DNA of 64,000 nucleotides from Tretioscincus oriximinensis (lineage: Eukaryota > Chordata > Lepidosauria > Squamata > Gymnophthalmidae). Within the stretch, counting starts at the first letter, position 1, and the number at the start of each line of letters is the position of its first letter. The DNA is taken from assembly GCA_022410635.1 (NCBI GenBank), contig JAJVDF010000349.1, positions 106,681-170,680 of the forward strand, in the 5' to 3' direction. A program made the translations under genes and the position numbers. Below the pieces are notes generated by a model. The model was not told the origin of the DNA. It made no database searches and saw nothing but the letters and a program-made list of their open reading frames with translations. This document shows, one piece after another, positions 55,431 through 64,000 of the stretch.

Positions 55431-55517
55431 CTTGCCTGTGGATGAATTTAGGGCCCTGTCTCCTTGTGAGTTGAATCCATCCAGCATAGGTCTGAATTCA
55501 CTTATGGCATTTTTCAT
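55431..55517 (-). other. Candidate coding exon, 29 codons, minus strand
   Basis: On the minus strand a T-rich tract and acceptor (tcatttttgttacagtacag) end just before an open 87-bp stretch starting ATGAAAAATGCC. It reads MKNAISEFRPMLDGFNSQGD..., and closes at GGCAAG|GTAATA, a fair donor. The length is a multiple of three. The frame also continues past the donor to a stop at 55329. No family recognised; could be chance. Confidence 0.25.
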
Positions 55518-57215
55518 CTGTACTGTAACAAAAATGACACCCTAATCCAGGCCTGTAGTAGTGATCATCAAAATGTTCTGCAACTGGATGAATGATACAT
55601 CTTGTATAAAAAAGGGCACACATTTCATAGTCTGCAGGCACATGGTGGAAGCCCTTCAGATGTTCTTAAGCTACAATTCCCAGAATTCTATTTGGTTCTG
55701 TGGAATGAGCATAGCGCTGGGAGTGGAATGTAATGTTGAGNTACATCTGGAGGATGGAATGTTCAGGTACATCTGTAGAGCTTCCAGTTAGATACTCTGG
55801 TTTAAACTGTTTAGCTCAGCCATCTATCCAATAAGTCTTTTTAAGAAGTTTCCAAGTTTCTCTTCCTTCTCATTTCCTCAAGGCAAGGATTCCAATTTTC
55901 TAAAGCTTAATTCCTTCTCTTTCCCCATCACTTTTTTGTTATTATCTCATTTACAAGTATCTTCTATAATTTGATATACCAGTTTATCACAGAGATGTTG
56001 CTGCAAATTTCCATTAACGTGTAATTTGATGTTGAGCCACATGAATTAAATAATGCAATATTTTTCTTAGGTTCTTTTGTCAAATGTTTTGTCTGTAAAG
56101 GAGCATCTTGTATGACATTTATGTATGGTTTCAGGTAGGGCATTTCTATTTTCTGGCACTGCACCCATGGTAGATGTCCAGGTAATGGCTGTGGTGTGCC
56201 CCCTTTCAATTCAGGTTTGTGCTTCCATTGATGTACATTGGTAACCCTTCCCCAATTCAAGTCAATGCAATTCTGGACAGAGCTGGTCTACTGAATATAT
56301 TGTGAGGCAATGATGCTTTTTGCACCTGTTTTCCTAACCTTCAGATTTACTTTGAACTCTCTTGCTCTTCTAAGGTGGATAGCAATATTTTGCTGGAATG
56401 AAACCCTCACCTTATTTAAGGATGTACTGTACTCTAATCAAAAGGAAAGGCAAGCAAACAAAAGACATTATGCCGGGCTGCTGCTTACAGAGGGCAAATA
56501 CACATAGCAATCTGTTTATGTTCTTAGAGAAAAGAGAAAATAATTCCGAATGTTTTGAAGATTGCATTTGCAAGCATGCTAGGAAATAGCAGAGGATATC
56601 AATAAACTATATATTTTTAAGACAATATGCAACAGTCAGTGTAGCATCAGAGTGATTTAGATCAAAGAGCTTCTTTCCTTTTCCCTAGTAGTTGGTTTAT
56701 TCCAATTTCTTGCTGTGCCTGCTTCAAAGTACAGAACAGATGTCCTGCCCTACAACCTCCATCCTCCTCTAGTGTGATTCAACCCTACAAGAAAAGACAA
56801 CTTCCTTTGTACAGCTCAACTGTTTACTATCACCGTTGGGCCAAAAGTTGAGTAAAAAAGAAAAGGGGATGGAAAACACAGTGCTAAATAATTTAAGTCT
56901 TTTCCTGTTACAAAGAACTACGTTAAAGAAACTATTGATTGTGATGCTCATGGCATATTGCTAGGTAAGAAATTCAAATAAGGGACCCATCACAAACTTA
57001 AACATTTATATAGTACTAGTATTAAGCATGTACTAAGGAATTGTATTAAGTCAGGTACTAAGGAATTGTGGTATGGCCTTGATTTTCTTTCTTGAACTGA
57101 CATCACTACTAATACATTGGCAAGGAGAAAGGAGTTGTGGAATGATCAGGAATTTGAGCTTTAATGTTGCAATTGTCAAACACAGTGATTTAATTGTTCA
57201 AAGACACTTGCCAAT
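55518..57215. other. Mostly repeat-poor non-coding DNA
   Basis: Around 55650-55765 lies a possible small DNA-element remnant: cagatgttcttaagctacaa at the left, and tacatctggagga at the right are partly inverted. Otherwise nothing recognised. Confidence 0.4.
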
Positions 57216-57221
57216 CTTTTT

Positions 57222-57400
57222 AAGAGTAAGAGAAGCCATGCTGGTCCAGGTTGCAGCCTGTCTAGTCCAGAATCTTGTCTCCCACTGTTTCTCATCAATT
57301 GTTTCTATATATCTCAAGCAGAAGACAAAGGCAAAATCTTCACCTGCTTGATTCTGTGGAAACAGCCTTTAGAGGCATCCTGTCTGCCTCTCCTTCATAT
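57222..57400 (-). mobile_element. CR1-type LINE 3' end
   Basis: A degraded aagagtaagagaagccatgc end is followed by tggtccaggttgc and ctagtccagaatcttgtctc. The block agaagacaaaggcaaaatct and the tttagaggcatcctg block are shared with 35175-35545. Confidence 0.7.
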
Positions 57401-58230
57401 GGTAGGTTGGCTTGTGCCAGCACAGCTTAAGAAACATGATNTATTATTGCACATCCTAGAATCTGTGGGTTCTATGTTTTAGAACTAATCAAACTACAAA
57501 TGTTTGTTTTACCTTAAATATTTGGATTAAAACTTTTGTTTTGTTCCTCTAGATTTGTTTTTATTCGTATTTAACCTTCAGTCAAGAAGATTTAAAATTG
57601 GTGTTCTAGTGTATGAAGTTGTACCTGACGTGGCCACCTGATGTGATCTGGTGGGTTCTTCTATTTTTATAGCTTTATCTTTGTTTCCTTAGCATTCTTC
57701 TTCAGCATGCAATTTCTGATGTGAACTGTAAAACCTTGCCAGTTACTTGAAACCATTTTTACTGTAAATTCTCCTTCATATATTATGGAAATAATCATTT
57801 CAAAGAACTCCAGCTGCCTTGTTAGCCACAGCATCCTCTGTGTGAATCCATAATGCCCATCACAGATCCACTCTCCCACTTAGATCTTTTTAGGATAATT
57901 AATCCCAGAAGAAAACATGAAATTCAATCATCCCATCCCCAAATAGTTTTTCACTTATAGCTGAACTAAAATATTGTGGGAAGGGACTAGAGAATGATGT
58001 GGGAGAATGCCTAATGCTGTCGATTAAAATGGGTTTGACAGTCATCCTGTCTTCTCAAAGGACTCATGGGAATAGATTTTCTGTGAGGAGGAATTTGGAA
58101 AATTCCCAAGACAAAATAGGACTAGGGCACCAGTTTTGGGGAAAGGTACAAAGGCTAACAACATATGAAGTGGTAGCGATTAGAAGCTGGCAGAGCTATA
58201 CCAGTTAGAACTATCATCTTTACTATTAAT
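57401..58230. other. Unassigned non-coding DNA
   Basis: No recognised feature. Confidence 0.5.
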
Positions 58231-58234
58231 AAGG

Positions 58235-58765
58235 CAGGCATCACTGAAGCCGCTCTATCATCGACTCATGCCAGTATGGGTCACCGAACTGCTCCCAGAG
58301 CCCTTCGGTAAGTACGCAGACCGATTTCAGCTCCTTCGCATCCGATTGCTGCAAGAGCAGCAGCCATTCCTGGGCCTCGCCTCTCAACTTCCCCAAAATG
58401 AACTGCACCCTGTGACTTCAGATGCGAACCTATCTCCATAACTTGTTAGGTAGGCTGAGAGCTGGGCCAGGAATCCAGAAAGCTCCTCGGTGCCACCAGA
58501 GAAAGTGATTCTCAGGTCCCCCGGTAATGGCACGAATATTGTCCTCACAGCAACTGCTGCCATTGCCATGGCATCAACCCCCGNCCCAGGCAGAGCCTCA
58601 TCATCCGGCATGTCAATTACGATGTCTGCTGTTCTCTCTCCTAGACGTCCCACGACACAGGGGGTCTCCCATAGGTGCGGTGGATCCAAGCCCCACCGAG
58701 GGGTTGTCCCTTCAGCACCCTCTTGCCGTCCTCATCCAAGCGGGCTAAAAGCCATGGCAGAGGAT
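58235..58765 (-). pseudogene. Ty3/gypsy-like retrotransposon gag fragment
   Basis: Minus-strand translation resembles gag of Metaviridae (Sushi-like) elements. A Pro-rich N-terminal part is followed by LPGDLRITFSGGTEELSGFL (about 58473-58532), the LAQLSAYL helix, and after a frameshift near 58405 an ILGKLRGEAQEWLL-like block, then LWEQFGDP (about 58270-58295). Sequence leaves the family near 58235. Gag forms the capsid of the particle in which reverse transcription takes place. The copy is truncated before any pol region and broken by a frameshift and an N. Confidence 0.75.
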
Positions 58766-58804
58766 GAAGCAGAAAAAAAAATTGGGGGACTGCAGACCTC
58801 TTGT

Positions 58805-58820
58805 GAGCCGCTGCTACCAA
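58805..58820 (-). promoter_or_regulatory. Putative primer-binding site
   Basis: TGGTAGCAGCGGCTCA on the minus strand starts with the TGG expected of a site complementary to a tRNA 3' CCA end and lies three bases from the LTR. The tRNA species was not identified. Confidence 0.45.
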
Positions 58821-58823
58821 AAA

Positions 58824-59085
58824 TGCCAGTCAGACAATGATTCAGCTCTGAAAATAGTTTATTCAACTCTGAGGTGGCCCTTAGTCAGGTCTGTAGTGAC
58901 TGCCTGCTGCCAAAGCAGCTATATTTATACAGTGTTTCAACCAATCACTGGATTTCTGCTTTTCCTGCTCAAAATACAGCTCAGTCATTGGTTACATTCA
59001 AAAGTCGCTCCAAAGCATCAACAGCTTTTGCTAACAGTCAAAATATTTAACTATATACATATATACATGTCATATAATTAGGACA
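58824..59085 (-). mobile_element. 5' LTR of the gypsy-like element
   Basis: On the minus strand the LTR would run from TGTCCTAATTATATG (59085 downward) to GACTGGCA (58824). It contains a TATA-like ctgtataaatatagc (58923-58937) and a poly(A)-signal-like gttgaataaac (58859-58869). Three bases after its CA end comes TGGTAGCAGCGGC, placed like a tRNA primer-binding site, and gag follows about 100 bp on. The outer end is inferred from the TG dinucleotide, since no second LTR is available to compare. Confidence 0.65.
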
Positions 59086-59089
59086 GATG

Positions 59090-59885
59090 TAGAGCCACGG
59101 AAGAAGCTGGGAGCCACCTTCCCTCACAAGCCACAGTTGAGCTGCATTACCAACCCAATTTTGCCCAATTGTGAGGGCTTACCCACAATTTTAGAGNTCT
59201 CCCTAAATTGCATTCAGTCCACAGATTACAGATGTTTTAGTTCTGAACATGAATTTGTGCCATGATTCTCAGTATAGTGATCTCATCCATTTGCCAGTAT
59301 GCTTTTCTCTGATTTTAATTTTCAATGATTGATTCTTATTGCAAAGTATGCTGCACCAAATGCTTTGCTGAAGAAGCCCAACTGGCAACTTAAAAAGGTG
59401 GGAACTTACATTTGCATCCGTTACAGCTGAGCCAGGTAGGGATATATGCTTCCTAGAAGTGGTCCAGGAGTAGCCTATTCTAGAACCTATTGTTTTATGT
59501 ACTCATGTTCGTGGTAATATGTTTTACCACCACCGAGAGACCCTTTTCAGCGTTGAACTTTGATGTGCCATGGAAATGTATTTCCCAGTACTCCTGGACA
59601 TGAAGATATATTTTCTGCATGTTTCTGTGTTCTGGACCAGGGCATCCTAACCTTCTGGCAGATCTGTTTCCATTATTGACTTCCTGGTCAGGATTGTGCT
59701 ATGTCCTATATGGGTGAAGCATGCCAGCAATGGGCAGGGCCTCAAATCTGTGCTATAGACTGATAAAACCCAGAAATAGCTTCATAGCTGCTCATTAATA
59801 CAGTTTACTAGTCAACGAAGAAAGATATCTAAGCTAAGATTTATTCTTCTGGCTTACCTCATGCTTTGCTTCAGTCAGCAAGATC
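59090..59885. other. Unassigned non-coding DNA
   Basis: No recognised feature. Confidence 0.5.
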
Positions 59886-59887
59886 CT

Positions 59888-60350
59888 TTCAATTTTTTTT
59901 AAAAAGTGTTTATTAAGGATTTATATATAATTAGATTTCTTAAGATATCCAACATAAAGTGATGTAGTCAATCCATACATTATTTGAGGGATAATTTCAA
60001 ATTCTATGAAATTTATTTTTAACATTATGTCCTCATGGGTTGTTAGAATAAGAACGAACTTAAAAATATAGTAAAGGACAAAGGAAACAAGACATGGGAA
60101 GAGTTAATGTTATATCCTTTATATCTATCCCTCTTTAATAAATCTTACTCTCTCTTTTTAAGAGGTGGGCAAGAAATTTTATGGATACTAATTTCAGGTG
60201 CATTTTTTAAAATCTATCCATTGAGGTTTTCCATATGTCCCAAATCTATCAAATTAAGACTTTTGACGTTCTACAAACTTTCTTCCAAACACCTCCCACA
60301 TGTACATCTTAATGCTCCATACTTCTGCAATTACTGTTGTAAATAAAGTA
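59888..60350 (-). mobile_element. Possible L1-like 3' end
   Basis: The minus strand ends ccttaataaacactttttaa plus an A-run, the organisation of the L1 3' termini at 44505 and 61604. No coding homology is visible upstream, so the assignment is weak. Confidence 0.35.
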
Positions 60351-60359
60351 ATGTCTGTA

Positions 60360-61175
60360 CTTACTTGCAAATGACGGCTATTTGCAAACTGCATATGGAT
60401 CGTTGAACTACATTTGAATAGACTAAAAAGCAATAATTTAAGAGTTTACTCTCCAACAAGGAAAAGAAAACCCCAAACTAAATGTTTGGAACTGGCCCAT
60501 TCCTATTCATTATGCCACAGAAAAATCAATCTGATTCCCTACTGAGATAAACTTCAAGACATTTTTCCTTTGTTTTAATGACTCTATCAAACATCTCAGT
60601 AATTTTCTTCTTTTTTCTTTGGCAATTGTTCTGAGTTTTCTAAGTAACTCTGTTTTCATTCAGACATGTTTTAGAAAACTTTCAAACTTTTTCGGGGTAT
60701 ATGCATGTTGGACTTTTTATTTTTCTTCAAAATAAAAAGTTCATGTAATTTCTTGTCCTCTCAACAAAATGTATATCTAATACAGGAGATAATATCTGCA
60801 AGTGTATTTTGTTATACATATATTGGTAAACCTACTGTGACTGAATATTGAAATTCCAGCTGTGCCAGAATATAATATAGTCAGTTTTGTAGATTGATAG
60901 AAAGCTGCAAGTTCATAATACAAAAATATTGTTGCTAAAATTTAAGAATATATTTTATTCTTACTCATATTATCATTATTCTTTTTCTTATAATTCTTAG
61001 TATCAGTAACATTTTTGTAAGAAAAAATACAATGAACTCTGGAAAACTTATTTTTGTCATTTTTTAATTAAAAATCAGTTCTTGGTCATTTCCCCCCATA
61101 ATATAAAATAGGGTGAACAACTGTGGAATGGAACTGTGTTCTTATAGACAGGTTTATGGACACCAAGGGTATAAA
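60360..61175. other. Unassigned AT-rich DNA
   Basis: No recognised feature. Confidence 0.5.
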
Positions 61176-61189
61176 TGGGTACTAGGATG

Positions 61190-61385
61190 GATGCCTGGAT
61201 GTTGCCTCCGGGATGGAAGAACAGGCAGTACTCCTGAAATACCATTTGCAGGGAGTCATGAAGAGGTGCATATTTTGCTTTGTTCAGATTGCCCAGGTGC
61301 ATCTGGTGGGTCTCTGTGTGGGACAGAATGGTGGACTTGATGGGCTGTGGCCTTATCCAGTATGGCTCTTCTTATGTCCTTATAG
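61190..61385 (+). mobile_element. CR1-type 3' end with TTATGTC/TTC tail
   Basis: gatgttgcctccgggatgga, aataccatttgcagggagtc, attgcccaggtgcatctggt and cttatccagtatggctcttc, ending in TTATGTCCTTAT. Close to the copies at 52215 and 16383. Confidence 0.87.
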
Positions 61386-61603
61386 AGTGGGAGGAAAGAG
61401 AGTAAGAGGATGATGATAAGTTGGTGGTGTCAGTTATGATGTCACAGTGTCAGTCTGACTTCAGAGAAATCTACATTATAAAGTTCAAGGAGGATCCCAA
61501 GAGCCATTTGAAGGCTACAGTAGGAGATGATGACACAAATTAGGAGCCTGGAGCTTCATTTGAGATCATTCAGTAAGTATTCCACAGATATATTTGTATG
61601 NCA

Positions 61604-61740
61604 GTTTTTTTAAAAAAAATATTTTTATTGATATATATAAGATATGACATTATAAAGTACACACATGTAAATACACACATATATTTGTTGAAACCAACCA
61701 TTTCTCAATACATGTCATATATTAAAAATAAAACCTCCAC
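61604..61740 (-). mobile_element. L1 3' end (minus orientation)
   Basis: On the minus strand it ends atatcaataaaaatattttt followed by A-rich sequence, an L1-type terminus with its AATAAA signal. It abuts, without spacer, an L1 5' region in the opposite orientation. Confidence 0.6.
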
Positions 61741-62001
61741 CTCACCAAAAAGGGGATTCTGCGCATGTGTGAGCCTTAGTCTCAGACACGTCCGGCCGGT
61801 CTCCTGTTGCAAAATAGTTTACAAAGACCTTTTCAAGCGGAAAAATAAGGGGGAGACGTTTTTGACAGCTTCGGCNGAAGCAGGCAAAAANGCCGAAAAG
61901 ATCGATATANGCATAGCATTGCAACTCTGGGTNGATCGGCGAGAAAGAGCCTGGGAACCAGCACAAACCCCTCAGGAGGATCTCCGAGAGGGAAAGTGAA
62001 A
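61741..62001 (+). promoter_or_regulatory. L1 5' UTR / internal promoter region
   Basis: A CpG-containing leader directly before ORF1 (several CG dinucleotides, e.g. acacgtccggccggtc near 61787-61802) within an otherwise AT-rich, CpG-poor area, as expected for an L1 5' UTR. It is only ~260 bp long, so it may itself be truncated. Confidence 0.55.
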
Positions 62002-62975
62002 ATGGCAACCGGGGCGAATGGAGGAGCCGCGGCTGGCGCATCGGGCGGTAAGGATACTCTGGATCAAAAGGTGGATAAAGTACTGAATTACTTGCAAGGT
62101 GTAGATGGAAAACTGCAAGATGTGGATGGGAAACTAAATACTATTGTATCTGATACAATCAACTTAAGAAAGTGGGAACAGCTAATGCAGAGGAATTAAA
62201 GATTCACTCAGCAAAAATTAAAGTTTTGGAAAAGATAACGGATACATCGAGGGGAGATATCGAAGCAATAAGATCCAAGATGGCACGAATTGAGGACAGA
62301 CTTCGTAGAAAGAACATCCGTTTTAAAGGGTTTGGGGCGCAATTTGGAATTAATGGAATGGTGACTGATATAATTGACTGGATGAAAATCAATAATGTGC
62401 AACTTGATACGAAGGAGATAGAAAGAGCTCACTGGACCCCAGGCGGACGTAAAGCTGGAGTACCAGTGAAAGATATATTGGTAGCCTTTGTGAGAGAAAG
62501 TGTCAGGGACAAAATTTTCCAGAAGCTCAGAGGAATCTCCCCCCTCAAACAGGATAATAATGATATAACGATATATGCCGATCTTTCTGTGGACACCCTA
62601 ATGTCGAGAAATATTTTAAGACCAATTACGAGAAAACTGAATGCTGCCTCAATAAGATTTAAGTGGATCTTCCCAACAGCGATTTTGGTACACAAAGACG
62701 GAATGAATTACAAGGCATCCACACCCTCTGAAGGATATGAGTTATTGAAGAAATTACACATAGATGCATCTGATATTCTACNCACTGAAGATCCTTCAGG
62801 AGCAGCAGATACAGCCAGCTCCGATTCTGCCTCTGCCGCAGCAGTTTCCNTGCCTNGAAGAGAAGNAGCCCGCAGNCCGNCCGAAAGTGACCTGAGAGAC
62901 CTGGAACATCAAGCAAGATTGCTCCGAATGAAGAAAAGGCAACTAAAGAAGGATATGGCCAAGCAACAGATGTAG
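62002..62975 (+). pseudogene. L1 ORF1 protein, one frameshift
   Basis: ORF1p is the trimeric RNA-binding chaperone of L1 ribonucleoprotein particles. Translation begins at the ATG at 62002 (MATGANGG). The N-terminal part is followed by a heptad-like coiled coil (DQKVDKVLNYLQGVDGKLQ). One frameshift near 62165-62178 moves the frame, after which it is open to the stop at 62973-62975. The second part holds the RRM-like block (RRKNIRFKGF near 62308-62337) and the C-terminal domain (ITRKLNAASIRFKWIFPTAI near 62626-62690). A Ser/Ala-rich end with several Ns and a basic tail closes it. Length and domain order match L1 ORF1p; apart from the shift it looks young. Confidence 0.88.
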
Positions 62976-63580
62976 CCCTGGAAAACTCTGAATTTGCCCA
63001 GAAGATGCCAGGAAGAATTGGATAAGTTTTAAAAAAAATGGGACTTAATGCTGAAAACTTTTTCCATCTCCCCCCCCCCCCCTCTTAAGTCTTTTCCCCA
63101 TGTCCCCTTTTCCCTTTCCTATTTTCTTTTAATTACTTCTTAGAGAAAGTTTAAGGGGTATCAAACTTAATTTTGAGATAGTTTAAAATGAATAATTCTA
63201 AAAAGGGGGATCCAAGATTAAACGAGGATTTAAGTTTGAATGAGGAAGTGAATTTGTAACAGAAGAAGGATATGGTAAAGCAATATATGTAGCCTTGGAG
63301 AATCTTGAATCTGTTTAGGGGAAGCTAGGAAGATTTTATAAGTTTTAAAAGTGGGTTTTAGNGTTGAAGGGCTTATGTATATTCCCCCCCTCCTTTAGGT
63401 TGTTACCCCCATTCCCCCCTCTTTGTTCTCTCCATTTTCATTTAATATTTTCTATTCAAAGTACAAGGGGATGTCAGAATTAAATCTGAAGATAGCTTAA
63501 TATGAATAAGTCCATAAAAGGGGGTTTAGAACTGAATGTGGATGTGAATTAATTTTTCTTTCCCCCTTATACAAGAAATG
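62948..63580 (+). repeat. ~315-bp repeat, two units, overlapping the ORF1 end
   Basis: The block gaaggatatgg..agcaacagatgtagcc at 62948 recurs diverged at 63265 (317 bp later). The gagatagtttaaaatgaata block at 63175 recurs at 63488 (313 bp later). The first unit therefore contains the last codons of ORF1 and the second carries a decayed copy of them. Confidence 0.8.
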
Positions 63581-63830
63581 TATTTTCTACATTAATAAAT
63601 GTGAAGATAGTTTAACATGAATAAGTATATAATAGGGGGCTATAAACTGAATATGGATGTGAATTAATCTTTTTTCCCCCCTTAAGTGAGAAATCTATTT
63701 TGTACATTAATAGATGTGAAGATAGCTTAATATCAATGGGATATGGGGGGGATTTAAAACTGAATGTGGATGTGAATTGATCTCCTCCCCCCCTTGTATA
63801 TCTGTATTTGTATTTCAATTTTGCAATATA
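63488..63830 (+). repeat. 115-bp tandem repeat, three units
   Basis: Units start with GAAGATAG at 63488, 63603 and 63718. Each contains tgaa(t)gtggatgtgaatt and a C-run (ttcccccctt type), then tctattttctacattaatag. The period is exactly 115 bp between starts; the last unit is partial. Confidence 0.9.
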
Positions 63831-64000
63831 TCCTTAACTTTTCTCTATAGTATCTGTTGTGGAAGGGGGGAAGGAGGTTGTTAATACTATGTTTAGATAT
63901 TTTAGAAGATATTTGGTAAGGGGATAATTATAAGAATGATATTTTACTATTAGAATATTCCTAGAAGATTCTTTATAAAGAGAAATGTATTTCTTCTTTT
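63831..64000 (+). other. Continuation of L1-associated non-coding region
   Basis: AT-rich sequence with a G-run (63863-63876), no ORF2 start within the window; the element continues past the window edge. Confidence 0.4.

Noticed and set aside
61598..61999. 133-codon ORF upstream of L1 ORF1
   Set aside because: It runs across the junction of two oppositely oriented L1 pieces and through the 5' UTR, so it is not a natural reading frame.

Overview
The window is vertebrate nuclear DNA, most probably from a squamate reptile (lizard-like). It is AT-rich, has no dense gene content and is packed with interspersed repeats. The repeat mixture supports the assignment: L1, L2 and CR1 LINEs side by side, tRNA-Lys-headed SINEs whose 3' tail resembles the Bov-B-derived tail of squamate SINEs, hAT and TA-flanked MITEs, a DIRS-like RNase H remnant, a Ty3/gypsy-like gag with an LTR, and long AT, GAA and TCTG microsatellites. 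No prokaryotic or viral gene organisation is present. Isolated N bases are scattered throughout, so many open frames carry uncertain residues.

Layout. 1-5000: two-part AT microsatellite inside a hAT-type MITE, a pure AT run, one copy of a duplicated ~0.4 kb segment and an L2 3' end. 5-9.4 kb: decayed L1 ORF2 piece and two tRNA-Lys SINEs, one with a 117-bp GAA tract. 11.8-14.2 kb: second hAT MITE, second copy of the duplicated segment carrying a small L2-type insertion, an unassigned ORF and a SINE. 15.6-18 kb: antisense L1 ORF2 split by insertions. 19.8-24.4 kb: SINE with L2-type tail, L2 3' region, possible LTR, SINE, a 235-bp MITE with 79-bp identical inverted ends and a perfect 208-bp tandem duplication. 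27-29.3 kb: palindromic MITE, unassigned dispersed repeat and DIRS-like RNase H. 30.7-40.9 kb: second palindromic MITE, CR1 ends, complex microsatellite, L2/CR1 ORF2 fragments and an L2 fragment split by a SINE. 42.7-48.4 kb: SINE doublet, third palindromic MITE, L1 ORF2 C-terminus and a ~3 kb L2 with endonuclease and reverse transcriptase remnants that contains a 58-bp perfect inverted repeat. 49-54 kb: SINEs and a CR1 end, followed by a repeat-poor stretch (53.6-57.2 kb). 58.2-59.1 kb: gag fragment plus LTR. 61.6-64 kb: an L1 3' end in minus orientation joined to an L1 5' region with a nearly complete ORF1 in plus orientation, followed by tandem repeats.

Host genes: none is recognised with confidence. 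Four short exon-like stretches with good splice signals (24784, 33635, 54523 and 55517 regions) are recorded as low-confidence candidates; the window could be intergenic or lie within large introns. The most interesting signals are structural: fresh inverted repeats and palindromes, a filled/empty insertion-site pair, nested insertions, a head-to-head L1 junction consistent with twin priming, and an ORF1 unit followed by about 1 kb of tandem repeats instead of ORF2.
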